Below are positions 24,126 to 36,311 of a DNA stretch of 64,000 nucleotides, in pieces. Where the stretch lies: positions 4,588,001-4,652,000 of the forward strand of contig JACGCM010001948.1 of the NCBI GenBank assembly GCA_014058105.1. Direction: 5' to 3'. The notes beneath the pieces are model-generated. The model was not told where the DNA came from, ran no database searches, and was given only the letters and a program-made list of their open reading frames with translations. The DNA comes from Kingdonia uniflora. Its lineage: Eukaryota > Streptophyta > Magnoliopsida > Ranunculales > Circaeasteraceae. The translations under genes were made by a program, and so were the position numbers. Position 1 is the first letter of the stretch. Every line of letters begins with the position of its first letter.

Positions 24126-24479
24126 TATAGGTTATATAAAAAGCTACTACAAAGGATTTTTCTCTGCTAATGAGAGGTCAGCTACGCATTGCCCTACAAC
24201 AGGAAGACGATCATCCATAAAATATCGAGCTCAAGCAGCTACAGTAATCCTACCTTGCTCTACCAACTCAGAAGGTTAAGAACCTATTTTCATTTTAATA
24301 GAGTTCATAGAGTTTCCTTGATCTACATCAGCTCTGCAAATACATCCTTTATCCGACAAACAGTTGTACAAGGTATCTCTCTCTAACTCAAGACTTCTCA
24401 CCTCCATAACAAAATAGGCAATAACTGTCATTTGCATCTCTGAACGCGATACCTCGAGAATAACCGCTCTCTTAGTTTC

Positions 24480-25560
24480 TGATGACGCTCTTACAACTTC
24501 TTATACCGTGTTTAATGCCATTCCATGCAACTATCTCTGCAGGACATAAGATTTATTATATGCTTCCTCGCCTTCTCATCTGCTTTATTTGATTCAGCCT
24601 GGTTCATCGCCCTCAATTCTGCCACCTGAGCACAAAATTCCTTAAGTTCTCTGTCTACACCTACCCCGGCATGAGATTTCTTTAGCAATTCATCTTTTTT
24701 CCTTATTAAAATATCCTTACCTTTAACTCATGTTCCCTGAGATGAGCACCGTCCAACTTACCTTAGCAATCCCTTAAACTCCCATTTCCTTTTGTACGTG
24801 CCTCAAGTACGAGCTATATTTCCCTCCAGCTCTCTAATTCGAGCTGATAGGTAAACCAAATCCTCTTAAATAATGGAGACCCTGGCATCACCTTTATTCT
24901 TCCTCGAGTGCTCTCCAGCTTAGGCATTTTTAATGCGTGAATTGGCCAAAGTCAAATCGGTCTTCAATTGTGCCACCCTCTCATTCAACTCATCACATTT
25001 TTTTTTGCACCAACCGGAACTTTATATCTTTAACAGGTAAAGCTATAGTCAACTGCTCAGCCGTAATTTCGGAGTTAGATAGGTCATCTCGAGCTCTCTT
25101 TAGCTCGTTATCTTTCTCAATCATTTTATTCTTCAATCGCTCTAATTCGTTCCTGGTACTCACTAAATCAGCTCGAGTTTGCTCTTGTTCATTTATTTTA
25201 CTGATCATTTGGTCCTTCAGACTGGCCACAAAAGGGCATAACTCTTTCTCTGACATTTTTAACGCCTAGATATAGTATTGAGCCATGCCTATTTCCTTTC
25301 TCTTTACGATCAACGCATCGGCTTTTGAGCCTTATTGTCTCTTCCCTCGTCTCCACGAGCTCTTTTTGCCCCTTTCAAATTTTGGCATCCTTCTCCTCAA
25401 TCTTTTGAGTGAGGTCATCAACAGTTTGTATGGCCTCAATAAACTTAAAATGTACCATTACGTGTCGATCCTTCCTATCTTCATTTACCTCTCTTATTCT
25501 ATCAAACTTCACTGCAAACTCTTGGTTATATTGGCATGTCTCTTCTTCACTTAAGCAAGC
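24480..25560 (-). pseudogene. Element B antisense coiled-coil gene
   Basis: Minus-strand reading rich in K, E, L and R with heptad spacing. The cleanest part is 25256-24993 (SLKDQMISKINEQEQTRADL, then RNELERLKNKMIEKDNELKR), continued downstream by CDELNERVAQLKTDLTLANS and DRELKEFCAQVAELRAMNQA after stops. No catalytic motif seen. D carries a similar long antisense coiled coil at 51500-50600. A structural or binding role is inferred only. Confidence 0.6.
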
Positions 25561-26580
25561 TGACTCCAGTTCAACCTACCCATCACGGATACAATACATC
25601 AAATTTGATTCAATAACACTTAATCAATCCATACAATAATCTTATTTCTAACAAATTTCTATTTTTTGACATCTACTGTGTAAAACTGCTTCTAAACTTA
25701 AGGTTAAAATATAATCCCAGTTCGATGAACAATAACATATACTTCCAATTCCAAGGTACACATTCTCTATATTATAACTTTTCAACACTTTGATATTATC
25801 TATACACAATTGAGTACCATTGCCCCTAAACTATTAGCACGTTTTTATTCTGTTTATATGCTCTAATTTTTACTTTGCAGCTCTAGAGTAATACAACATA
25901 CAAGTCAAATATTTTTTGCTCATCTCTAACCTGCAGCTCCACTTACGAAGTCAATAGGGACACTGAGGAGTATTTCTCCTTAGCGAGCTCATTCGTTAAT
26001 TCTTTTATTCTGAGGAGCATATCCTTAAGTTCCTACAAACAAGGTTTACAAACATCATTTAGCCTATAAAAATTTATCCTACAATGATCCATACAGTTAC
26101 AATTCTTAAACCTCTTATAATCACACAACCCAAGAGTCAATAATTTTACTCTACCTTCTCATTCTCATTCTTATTCTTTGGGTTCACATTGTCACCCCCT
26201 TAGTTTTCTCGCTCAGTCTGGGGAGATACACCATCCAACCCTCTTACAATTCCAGCCCCATCATCGTCATCCTCCTCCTCTTCAACATAGGTACCCCCCA
26301 TAATGTCATTCACTTCAGCTTTAGAGTACCCCATTTTGAGAAGGTGGCATCCAAGTCTATCATGCTGGACTACCACCTCTTCTAGATTCTTCCCCGCTTT
26401 TTCTGTCAGCTCTTTAATCTCTACCTCTTGTGCAGCCTTCACAAAATTTAGTCAATTCCCCTCCCGAACCAAATCGGATTTTAATCGAGCTACCTCTTTC
26501 TTGAGTTCTGTCTTCCCACTCTCGAGCTCAGCTTTCTCCTCCTCCATCCCAAGGTAGATCCCCTTCATCAAACGAGCAGC

Positions 26581-26652
26581 CTACAAAAAACAAATTAAAC
26601 ATATATTAGGCTTGAATCACTATTCAAAAAATATTTAAATCATCAAACTTAC
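26581..26652 (-). other. Intron 2 of the B antisense gene
   Basis: 72 bp on the minus strand with gtaagttt donor and a T-rich tract ending ttttttgtag. It separates the KV exon end from AARLMKGIYLGMEEEKAEL. Same position as the intron at 14717-14639 in A. Confidence 0.6.
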
Positions 26653-27155
26653 CACTTTGGTCATCTCCTCCATACCCTTGCGAGCTGCAAGCGTCTCCCT
26701 ATCCTCAACAGCTTTCAACTCATCTTCACCAGGTCGATTTTCTGCGACCTTCACCCCAATCAGTTCAGAAGAAGGGTCTACCCTTCTCTTTTTCATCTCT
26801 CCCTCGACCTCACCGCTCCCTAGGGTTCCAGAGGTCAAGCCACTCTTTAACATCTTCTTCTTCAGAAATGCCCAAGCAAGCTTGCTCGACGTGGTAGACT
26901 TTGGCATATCTGCAAAATCTACTCCAAAGGCCTTTGGAAAAGCTACTTATTTCTCTCCATCATCTCCCTTCTTCTTGTTGCCGTCAACACCCGTTATAAG
27001 TCTCGTTGCTTGAAACTTTTAAACATTCTCAAACCAGCTGTTAGCTTGTTTATTTCTATTAATACCGAGGTCTTTCAGTACTACTTCGAGCTTAACCCTT
27101 TCCTTAGCAACACTATCTAACAGAGACTTCTACTCCTTCACCTTCGACTGAGGAC

Positions 27156-27234
27156 CTGTCAAACAATAAGACATTATCAACAATAAAATAACAATCAATT
27201 TTAGTAGTTCGATATTATACATTATTTTACTTAC
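27156..27234 (-). other. Intron 1 of the B antisense gene
   Basis: 79 bp, gtaagtaa donor and gtttgacag acceptor. The same junction, upstream of a VLKDLGI/VLGELGI block, is seen at 54217-54141 in D. Confidence 0.6.
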
Positions 27235-28390
27235 TTCTCTTCACAGTTTTATACAAAAGATTCATGGGTTCTTCATCTTCTCTCTGAAGGCAATCACCTT
27301 TCACCCATATTATATTATTATTCCACATTCGACCTGCTAATTTCAGATCAAATAAAAGATGTCGAGTCGAGCTCGCAAAAAAATATGTCACCCACTTGTA
27401 GAATAATTTTTCACTTCATAACTCTATAAAACATCTTCAGGAGATATTCTTCTCTCCACCTCATTCTCCCCCCACAACTTATTTAAACTTTCACAAACAT
27501 TTATTACCTCCCACATATTCCCGTTCAACTAGGAAGGACATGTTCCTATGATATTCATTATCCCTATCACAAGGTTGTTAAGGGGCAAACTCAACCCATA
27601 CTCAAACTGAGACAGGTAACATAGAAAGCCCTCTTCCAGGTTGCCCTGGACATTTCTGTCATAATACTCCAAGGATATCGATTTGTCTAACCTCTTATCC
27701 GACTTCTCCTTCTCTAAATCAGCTAACATAAAGAAATGTTCCTCCCCAGATTCTACTATAGAACTTCTAAACTGCCTACCAGTATGCTTTACAAAGTTCC
27801 CCCATCTTCCCCCTATAAGAGTTTTGGATTTACAAAACTTTCTAAACACATCAGAGTTCGGAGGATATGATACCAATTGTACAGAGAAATCTAGAAATTA
27901 AACCACTCCTACTTCAATTTTCCTACCAGATTCTACACTATCAGACGAACGAACAGAGGTCGACGCATCCATCATAGCTAAAGACTCTATCTCACCTACA
28001 AATCTAAGATACGGCTTGATTCAACATAAATACTCCTCACACTCGACCTATATACAGGTCCAGGAATTGTATTATTATATTTTACACATACATCATACAT
28101 ATATCATTCACATATCTTTTTATACACATATATCAAACAAATTTTTATAAATTACTATAAATAGCAATTTTTTGAAATTCGAAGAACTACAAAATTTTAA
28201 CATAAACTTATCAACAATTTCACCAAATCATCTACTGACCTTCAACGTCTGAAAATGAATCTGACACAGCGCAAAATCTTTCATTCACAATGCCGCTATG
28301 CAACCACCTTTGTGACTCAGTCTCTGCAACCTTCTTTTGCCTTGAGTGTCGATTACTCTAATCTAAATTCTCGCGTAGATCTCTGTTATT

Positions 28391-29197
28391 TTATTTATTT
28401 TTTCTCCCACTATTTGTCAATTTTTTATAAGTTGATAAGCATTTGAATGAGGAAGATGAAGCAATATTTATATTTTCTCCCTCTAGCTGCTGGCAGTTAT
28501 TGGGCCTCGCACGAGCTGCTCTTAGTTTTGGAACTGATGCGTCCTTTCCATAATTAATATCACACGTTTTGTACCTTTTCGGTAAAAATAACTTCCCATC
28601 ATTGTCCCCTGCCCTATATTTTATTATATTTTCATCTCTATAGCCCAAATCTCTCTCTGGCCTCCCCACACTCATGATGACTCAATACTTACACGCAATC
28701 AAACTTTCATTGTACTAACACAATAGGCAAAAATCAAAGTTACCTGCTTTTTCTATTCTTACTTTTACTACTTATAGAAGTACTGAAGTTATTTCCAGAG
28801 TTCTCATATTTTAAAAATTTAAATTCTTTATTCAAAATAGTCACAACAACATTGGCAGTAAAAGAGGACATATTCAAACTTTATTTTAATTACATTTCCT
28901 TAACAGTTATTCGACCTCATATAATTCACTCCCTCACATATAATTACACCTGAAACGTCCCAGATATCTTGGGGAACCACACCTAATCAGTTTGCCTCTA
29001 GCAATCCTCGTATCTTCCAACTTGATATTTTCTTCAGCAATTAGCCTCACCACCTCTTTTCGAGCTGAAGGCTCCACAATCACTTCCCGGAATAGCTCAT
29101 TGTAGAGGCGACGTCCTAATTTAAGTTTTCTACCCATCCAATCTAAACCTTTAAACTGATACTCAGACACTGGTAAGTTATCATCATAATCTAGCAA
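28391..29197 (-). pseudogene. Element B antisense upstream frames
   Basis: Two open minus-strand stretches. 29197-28934 reads KGLDWMGRKLKLGRRLYNEL and ARKEVVRLIAEENIKLEDTR, a basic helical segment. 28675-28391 starts MSVGRPERDLGYRDENI. They may be earlier exons of the antisense gene or a separate one. No domain recognised. Confidence 0.4.
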
Positions 29198-29801
29198 GCC
29201 AAAGATGCGCTCTCACACTTCATCTATCTTTAATCGTCAATCGTTCCTCAGTGACATAATAAATTTTCTCAGATCGAGTCCATACCATATTCTATGTCTT
29301 CCTCCTATTTACACTCATTTCCTCCTATTTATCCAGCTTTCTAGATCGCTTTAAATCCCCCACAATTTGTATATATATATTATGTTTCTCCATAATGGTA
29401 AATCCTAGTATCCTGATTATAAATTATTTGAACTTATTTCGAAATTTGGATCCGATCAATCTCATTTCGAACTTATTTTCCCCAATCTAACATTTCAAGA
29501 TAGAACTCTTTAAGCTCAAATTTCCAATTCCTACAAATTTTAAATCTTCTGTAGTTATCTCCCTCAATAATTCTAAGTTATTCAGTTTGAAACAAGTTTT
29601 TACACATCTTCTATTTTACAAATACATGTGTACAACTTAATTGTTACAATATACTTTGTAGTTTAATCTTATATATTATATTTCATCCTCTATTCATAAA
29701 TCTTTAAATTACTAATAGCTCGATTTTAATAACAATAGTTATTCTATTTATCAACATAAAGTTTGTATAACCATGTTTTATTCAGCTCGAATATAAATAA
29801 C
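29198..29801. other. Element B spacer, nothing supported
   Basis: AT-rich DNA with scattered stops on all frames. No motif or repeat could be supported. Confidence 0.5.
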
Positions 29802-29909
29802 AGGTACTTTAAAGATAACAAGTCTTTTAGATACTTTACAGATAACAAGTCGTTTAGATACTTTACAGATAACAAGTCTTTCAGGTACTTTACAGATAAT
29901 AAATCATTC
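29802..29909 (+). repeat. 27-bp tandem array (four units) in element B
   Basis: agatactttacagataacaa plus gtcttt(t/c), four times without gap. Because 27 is a multiple of three the array stays open in one frame, giving RYFTDNKSF repeats, but there is no sign of a real gene. The related E segment at about 55945-55975 has a single unit. Confidence 0.92.
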
Positions 29910-30379
29910 AGTTTAATTGTCTTAAGTGATGTCTCACTCCGAGAATCTTCTTAAGTAAAGTAGGCATTAGAAAACACATAACATCCTCATTTCCCCAAGT
30001 TCGTTCGAAGTTAAGGCATGGAACTGAATTTCAAATGGAAACTATGGAAGAAAAGAAGTCAGTGCTTGAACCAACTCTTCAAACAGAAAGTCTTCTTAGA
30101 GCCAAAAAACGCTGATGGTGCAGAAGTAGACTTTCAATCTCTGTCTCCCTTCTCCACTACTACCATTGTCTCCTCTATAACCACCACCATCAAAGAGTTG
30201 GTAGATTTGAAAAAGAACTCTACCTTAGAATCCAATCCTATGCAAGATACCGGCCGTACTATCTAGCAGTTACACCGGTCCCCATATCTGTCTCCTAAAC
30301 CTTGTCCTTCGCAAGAATGTGAAGACACCTCCAACATTGTTCGCCTGTCCAGATAACGTAGTGAAATCTGATACGTCGG

Positions 30380-30478
30380 TGGAATGGTAGTGGGGGTAGG
30401 CATCTCTACAAACTGATCCCCAAAGTATTTCAGTTTGAATCTTTACATTTCGGCAGCAACCCTCTCTTCATACACCAT
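30380..30478 (-). pseudogene. Conserved antisense first-exon candidate of B
   Basis: Starts ATG on the minus strand and reads MVYEERVAAEM, stop, RFKLKYFGDQ. E has MVSEERVAIEFQRLKL at about 56585-56540, so the frame is conserved at codon level between two families while flanking DNA has drifted. It probably is the N-terminus of the antisense gene, facing inward from the 3' LTR. Confidence 0.5.
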
Positions 30479-30838
30479 CCTATGGGTTTACACCATTATC
30501 GCTCAAAGATTACAAATAATTTTTTAAACAATAGAGTACTTTTCTATATTCCACGATACAGGTACTATTTATATAACCCTCATATTTAATGTGTAGGTAC
30601 ATTTCCAAGGCAGTCACCGTTCAAAACAGAGCCACTTTCACAACTCCAAGCGTCGCGTACATCAATACTTCCAACCATCATTCAATGCAGATACATCCCA
30701 CTACATAAAATAAATACCCATTTCCATTCCAGTCAAATAAAAATTAAATTTCTCAATTCATTTCAACTTCCAACGCCACAACTCCATAGATTCTTTCCAA
30801 ACCAAAGCCACTCGAGACTTCAGTTGCAAGGGGGCGAT

Positions 30839-31437
30839 TGTAGAGACTTATCCCTCGACCTAACCCAATTCGAACTACCTCCATATCATACTCAAGTATT
30901 TTACAGGTGATATGAACAGTCAGTATTGAGACCTACATCGCGAACTTATGAAGAACGTGGGTCTAGCACAACAGAAAAGTATGAACAAGTTAAAGATACA
31001 TATCTCTCACGAACTTAACAGTTACTCAGTCGACCGCCACTTACCTCATTGTTTGGAGAACATGCTTCAGCACGATAGCGAACTGTGGGCAAAGCCTATA
31101 TAAGGAAAAAGTTCCAGAAGAGACAAGGCCAGAAAAATATATGAGAAATCACTGAGAAAACTAGATTTTTTATATTCTCAAACATCAAAATTCTTATTTA
31201 CAAGATCAAGTATTTCTAGTTCGAGAGATCACTTATAATAAGATATCGGCATCAAGCAATAAAAGTTACTGTTACTAAAACCCTTAACTCGAGGTCGTGG
31301 TTTTTTTACCTATTTAAAGGTTTTCTACGTTAAATTACCTGTGTCATTTCTTACTTTACATTAGAATTTCATCACAGGAACATTGGAGTAAGAGCTAATT
31401 CTGAGCCATCTCGAGCTTACAAAATTAGGCCATTACA
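30839..31437 (+). repeat. 3' LTR of element B
   Basis: Starts TGTAGAGACTTATCCCTCG after the tract gcaagggggcgat, ends ggccATTACA. TATATAAG at 31097-31104. Same family as the LTRs of E (56952-57553) and F (59841-60457). Confidence 0.88.
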
Positions 31438-31470
31438 AGCTATATCTGAGAACTATGGCTAACTGCTTCA

Positions 31471-31488
31471 TTCCCACATATGGCGCCA
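31471..31488 (-). other. Primer binding site of element C
   Basis: TGGCGCCATATGTGGGAA on the minus strand, two bases after the LTR, close to TGGCGCCGTCTGTGGGAA in D and F. Confidence 0.8.
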
Positions 31489-31490
31489 AA

Positions 31491-32047
31491 TATAAGAACC
31501 TAATTTTGTATATCGAACTTAGTCACTCACACCAAAGATAATTAGAGCACTATCAAATAATTGCTAACATGAGATTTAGCTTGGAAAACCTTTAAATAGG
31601 CTAAAAACCATGACCTCTCTTGAAGATTTTAGAAAGAGATATTATTAATGATTGCTAGCTATTACAAAGATTGTTCTCGATAGTTCTATGTAGAGTTTCT
31701 GGATAGAATTTTCTATCCTTAATCTGTAGTTCTATGGTCTTATTTAAAGGTCTTATAATATGACAATTTAATGACTATTATTACTTTTAATGACGAACGT
31801 TACAATATGATTTTGATGAGTCTTTGAACTGATTGTGTAATGGTCTGATCCTTCTATTTTGTAACAGCTTTTTTGATGACTGAGTATTTGTTGAATCAAG
31901 TTGATAATGTAGAGGTCGAGAATGAGAAGTAAACTCTTCTTTATAGTTGTTCCATAGTGTGTCATGTAATCGAATGTTATGAGGCTGAGTAAATGTATGA
32001 TGGTCGAAGCTGAGGTTTGAGTTTGAGATTCGAAATAGGCCACTACA
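31491..32047 (-). repeat. LTR of element C
   Basis: Reads TGTAGTGGCCTATTTCG...GGTTCTTATA on the minus strand; the terminal CA has become TA. Shares the block gaggtcatggtttttagcc with the other Tat LTRs here. Confidence 0.85.
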
Positions 32048-32084
32048 GGTTCAACTTATATGCATGAGAAATTTAGTCCTAAGA

Positions 32085-32247
32085 GCATCTCCAAAAGTGC
32101 CTACCTTGGTGACCATGAAATCAAAGTAGTTCACATACAAGTAGGCTATATTTATTCAGTAGTTGTTGTCTTTTTTTTTCTTCTTTTCAACCAAAAAGTC
32201 CCACGAGTCTTATCCATGTATAAGTAAAAAAATCGAGTGCATAAGTT
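32085..32247. mobile_element. MITE-like left end
   Basis: gagcatctccaaaagtgcct is the inverted counterpart of ggcactttaggagatg at 41072-41087. Everything between 32248 and 40953 is younger inserted DNA, so the two arms would have belonged to an element of roughly 300 bp. GAGCATCTCCAA-type ends are common in plant DNA transposons. No clean target duplication could be fixed. Confidence 0.45.
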
Positions 32248-32671
32248 AACAAGAAAATGAAGAGCTTAAATGAAAAACAATTTATTACTTGATGAATGGA
32301 GAAAATACATATACTCTTAGAGGAATTAAACTGGACTTATAGTACTTTATTTATAGCAGTTTTCTAAGCTACTACTTGCTACAAATACTCAACTAATTCG
32401 AACTGCTTCTTAAATATACTCCACTAGTACTCAACTGTCAAGGATTAGATTAACTCTTAAATGTACTGAAGGCTAAATCAACATCAGAACTAAGCCAGCC
32501 ACACAGTTTAAACCACAACAGTAAGATGCACAAACCTGTGACATAAGTCTTGTGCTCCTATTTTAGAAGCTGTATTAATTTTGTTTAATAAAACACAATC
32601 GGGTGCATAAATCTTATGCACCTGTTTTAAAAACAAACAGACGCATAAGTCTTATCCACCCAATTGTAACA
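32248..32671 (-). repeat. 3' LTR of the TR-GAG element
   Basis: On the plus strand it runs from acaagaaaatgaagag to cacccaattgtaaca. Contains a palindrome with arms GGTGCATAA/TTATGCACC at 32602-32622. The matching LTR has lost one arm. Confidence 0.8.
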
Positions 32672-32678
32672 TTAGAAT

Positions 32679-33653
32679 CTACTCCTTCTCATAATCAATG
32701 GTAATACTACCATTTTTATAGGTGTTAGTCTGGTGCACAACATAAGCCGTATTATCTAGCTGATCAATCACTTCAATTGAATAATATTTTTCCCATTCCA
32801 GGTGATCATCATCATTATCCTCATGTACAACATTCATTTTACGATCCAACGGCTTCCCACCACAATTAATTTGGCTGGATGTGGCCTAGTTTCCCATACT
32901 GATTACATACGACCTTCACAAAACAATATATCTCTATATGCCCCAGCTATCCACACTTAAAACATGTCTTAGGATTACTTCTTGACTCCCTTTCGTCGGC
33001 TTTTGACTGCTTGCCGTCACTAGAAAAATGATTTTGACATATTTTTGTTTCTCCACTTGCTTTTTGGTGAAGAGTACATCTTCAACTTCTGATATGGGCT
33101 TTCTGGACATTTGTATAATTAGAGCTTCGTGATTAGAAAGCAAATTCTTCAAATCAATTATTTAAGGTTGATTCATGTCCACCATTGTATCGATGAAATA
33201 AATGGCATGAACTTTTGTCATAACCCATCAATGAGATAACGGCGCAAGCTTGCTTTACTGATAGGCTCCTCCGTATCCAACTCTAAAATTTTAGCACACA
33301 GATTTTTAACTTTCAGAAGTAAAAAAATCTAAGATGGGCATACTCCTTTGTGTAATTGCCACAAACTCAGTATCAAGAAACTACAGCCGTAGTGTATTCT
33401 TCTGAGTAAGCAACCTTTCGAGTTCTCCCACACTAACTTTGGTGAAGTCGTATCACGAACATGATTAATATTGTCCTTACTAATCGATGTTCTTAGACCA
33501 AACAAAGTTTTCCCGTATTTGATCCTCCATTTGTGCTGCACATCAACATTTTGCGTAGTATCATTCAAAATTACCGATTCATCAATACTGGTAATTACTA
33601 CCGACAAGCTTCTCTACATCAACCTGGGACTAACCACCTCCACCATTGGACAT
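32679..33653 (-). pseudogene. TR-GAG copia gag
   Basis: Minus-strand gag from ATG at 33653 to TAG at 32681-32679, just before the polypurine tract and LTR. EKLVGSNYQ at the N-terminus is typical of copia gag, and two zinc knuckles (CFKCG-LGHIEIYC and QYGKLGHIQPN, about 32965-32870) are near the C-terminus. Stops and a frame change make it non-functional. Role in active copies: nucleocapsid binding of element RNA. Confidence 0.7.
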
Positions 33654-33718
33654 GAGTAAAATAAAATGCATTCATCAAAAGAAACGAGAGAACTCATAAC
33701 AACTCTTCAGCAACATGG

Positions 33719-33731
33719 CTCTTGGTACCAT
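33719..33731 (-). other. Primer binding site of the TR-GAG element
   Basis: TGGTACCAAGAGC on the minus strand, close to the TGGTATCAGAGC tRNA-Met site used by most plant copia elements. Confidence 0.7.
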
Positions 33732-33758
33732 AACAAGAAAATGAAGAGTTTAATGAAG

Positions 33759-33770
33759 AACAATTTATTA
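33759..33770. repeat. Target-site duplication of the LINE, left copy
   Basis: aacaatttatta, repeated exactly at 40570-40581 after the poly(A) end. Twelve bases fits LINE integration. Confidence 0.85.
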
Positions 33771-34107
33771 GAAATTCATGGACGTGTTTATAAGGGCTCT
33801 CAGAATAGGCTCATGAAGTGGCTCTGGGCTCATGTTAACATATTTTTAAAGAGTGGCAAACTTGTGATTTAATCTTCAAGTGCATGTTAGCCATCTCCTT
33901 CCCATCATCAAGGGCATTCTTGTAATGATTATTTTCAGCTGTTGATGATGAGTTAGCCCAACCGATCGATCTAGCTGCATTCTACTTTTGGGTAAGTAGG
34001 TTTTACTGTAGCAGTTTCAAGTATTAGCTGCTTTCCTTTTATAGTAATTTTTTTGGGTTTTAGATCTAAGCGTGATTGAGGATAAACTCGGGGGGGGGGA
34101 GAGGACG

Positions 34108-36108
34108 ATGGCCCCGTCCAGTGGGACTGAAGCTACCGAGTTGCATCCCACTACAGCTAATACACAATCCCTTCCAATTGCTCATGGAGTCCCGTTGAAA
34201 AGCTACACAATGACTGAATTGGTACAACTTTCAAGGGGTCAAGCTCTAAAGAAGAGTGATGGGGAGGTCTCTGAAGATATGAAACAAGCAAGGATACTTC
34301 TGGACACCAGAATCAAAGAGATGCCTTGAGAGGAAAGGGAAAAGTTCATTCAAGAGTTCTTCAACAACAAATGTCAAAATGCATCACTCTCATTTTCGAG
34401 AGCAAAGGGCAACAAGAAATGAGAACGTACAGAGTGAGGCTAGCTCTCAGGGGAACTCTAGTGGAAATCGATCGAAGGTGTCGAAGTTACTCAGGGGAGA
34501 GACTTTGGTCAACTTAATTAATTTGCAGAAAATTGTTGGAGGCAAGAGCCAAATGAAAAACGATGCTCCAATCACGGATGATGATGAGAAAACATTATTA
34601 GCTCAACAAATACTAGAGGAAAGAGTTTAAAAAGCCAAAGCTATTGTTCCAAACTCCAACACCCAACCCATCAGTGACACAGTGGAGGCAAGTCAAAAAA
34701 GACATATGGATGCTTTAAAGGTCTATGTTGATCAGAGTTCTCCTGCTGATAATTGTACTACACGAAGTACTGCGCCTGAGCTTTAGACGTCCAACAATGA
34801 CCTTATAAGGGCTAATGTTCCAGATCAAAGGATTGAGGTGGAGGAAGAGCAACCTGGATGTATGCAAGGGAAGGGGGTGCAATGTGCTTGTATTACATGT
34901 CTGAAACATCAGCTGGATACTTTCAATTATCAGCTGGATGAATTAAAGGCACCAACCACTTCTGATGATCAGGGTAAGGGAGCCAGGACTAAGATAGGGA
35001 AAGTGCCAGATAACACAAGAAGTTGGACCTCCCTACTTTTTGTTCTGTCTACTACTATATACTCCTTGTGTAGGAAGTGAGGATAACCCAGTCATTGAAG
35101 TTGATGAAGCTGAGCTTGAGATGGAAAACAGTAAATTTGAAGAGTACTTAGTAGTCAGCTTTATTGGGAAGAAACTGGCATATATCTTTGTTAAAGAAAC
35201 ACTTACTAAACTGTGGGCCTTGAAAGGAGATTTTGAAATGTCTACAAAGGGATTTAACATGTATTTTTTCAAATTCTCCTATCAAGAAGATCGAGAAAAG
35301 GCCTTAGAACCTGGCTCTCAACATATAGCCAGTAGATTGTTCATTCTTCGACCATGGAGGTCGTTTATTGAAGTTGAGAAGCTTGACCTTAGCACTATTC
35401 CAATCTGGGTAGTGCTGAAGAATGTACCCATCAACATGAGAAATCATGAGGGCCTTGGGAGAATTGCTAGCTCAGTGGGGATACCCTTGTATTTAGATAA
35501 AGCTACTGAGGAAGGAACCAGAACAACCTTCTCTAGAGTCTGTTGAGATTTCAACGAAATGCAAATACCTAGAGGTGATTACTCTAAAGTGCAAGAATGG
35601 TCAGCTGCCACAGGTTTATGCTGAGTATGCATGGCTTCCTATCAAATGCGCTCATTATCAAGTATTTGGACATAATGTGTACAATTGTGAGCATGCCACA
35701 CCCCAGAGAAGCCCAAAAAACATTAGGAGCCTTTCTTTCCACCCAATACCCGAAAGCCTGCAAACACAATCAATACAGTAACACAAAGAGGACCCCAAAC
35801 ATCCAAACCAGCAAAATCCAACTCAAATCCCAGGGAATTACAAAAGGCAATGCCTCATGCTTCAGCTAAACCTACTACAAAGCAGCAATGGACACCAGCC
35901 AGTAACAACGGCATTGTCAAGACTTCTAATAAATTTCAAGCTCTAGCCCAAGAATCTGATAAATTAACTACCGTAACAACTGAAGTTGATGCCCAAGGTA
36001 CCAATGATGAAGATTCTGAGGCCAGGGGTGAAGCCATTGAAAGTGAGACACAACCAGTCAATGAAGGTGTTGATGCAGGCCAGAATTCTGAAGAACAATG
36101 CAAGAAAT
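34108..36108 (+). pseudogene. LINE ORF1 (DUF4283 nucleic-acid binding protein)
   Basis: First ATG in frame is 34108 (MAPSSGTEATELHP). Frames switch near 34325 and 34630. The DUF4283 domain occupies about 35090-35500 (KLAYIFVKETLTKLW, MYFFKFSYQEDREKAL, LFILRPWRSFIEVEKL, PIWVVLKNVPI). A zinc-knuckle stretch CAHYQVFGHNVYNC at about 35656-35700 keeps C, H and C but has Tyr where the second Cys should be. The tail (35850-36108) is acidic and Q-rich. In active elements ORF1 packages the RNA. Confidence 0.82.
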
Positions 36109-36311
36109 AAATAGAAGAGCATGAACCTAATAGTCTACATGGAGTTGAAGCAAGTGGGGAAAAAATGGAGAAAAAGAGAGAAAAAAAACCAACAAGAAAG
36201 AAAGAAGAATGAAACAAAAGCTAGATAAGGTGCTTAAGGAAGCTCTTGATCAAGTGACCCCGTCTGCAGGCAAGTACCTCAATGAGGCTCAGGTATTTCC
36301 AACACAACCTA

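Larger units (their letters stand above)
26160..28000 (-). pseudogene. Element B antisense gene, gypsy-type-transposon-like domain plus coiled coil
   Basis: Minus strand, starting near MMDAS at about 27974. The N-terminal part (27900-27250) reads GFLCYLSQFEYGLSLPLNNL, IIGTCPS-LNGNMWEVINVC and ARLDIFYLI, a pattern resembling the plant 'putative gypsy type transposon' family (PF04195). An intron (27234-27156) joins to a linker with LEVVLKDLGINR, then PKSTTSSKLAWAFLKKKML. A second intron (26652-26581) precedes a coiled coil (EEEKAELESGKTELKKEVAR) and an acidic tail ending at 26200. Stops near 27898, 27528, 26450 and elsewhere show decay. Homologous to 55083-52999 in D. Confidence 0.65.
1..31437 (+). 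mobile_element. Tat-lineage Ty3/gypsy element B, interrupted by A
   Basis: The window opens inside the gag of this element; its 5' LTR lies off the left edge. Its body is 1-597 plus 18615-31437, split by the insertion of element A. Continuity across the split is shown by element F, whose gag (60757-61500) reads straight through the equivalent site. Domain order after the split is gag, protease, reverse transcriptase, RNase H, second RNase H, integrase, a tandem array, antisense genes, and a 3' LTR at 30839-31437. Stops in every domain mean it cannot encode a working polyprotein. The second RNase H places it in the Tat lineage by established classification. Confidence 0.88.
31438..32047 (-). 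mobile_element. Element C: 5' LTR and start of a minus-strand element
   Basis: On the minus strand the LTR (32047-31491) starts TGTAGTGGCC and is followed by the primer site (31488-31471) and about 30 bp of leader, which then meets the end of element B. This is what an insertion of B into the leader of C would leave; the rest of C should lie left of the window, beyond the 5' end of B. The LTR is homologous to that of element D (43410-43937). Confidence 0.8.

Noticed and set aside
29763..29954. Open frame with RYFTDNKSF repeats
   Set aside because: It is the 27-bp array read in frame; no start context or conservation, and E has a single unit.
32672..33731. CRISPR-like or tRNA-like repeats around the copia remnant
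   Set aside because: No regular spacer structure and no cloverleaf; the short repeats are LTR words.
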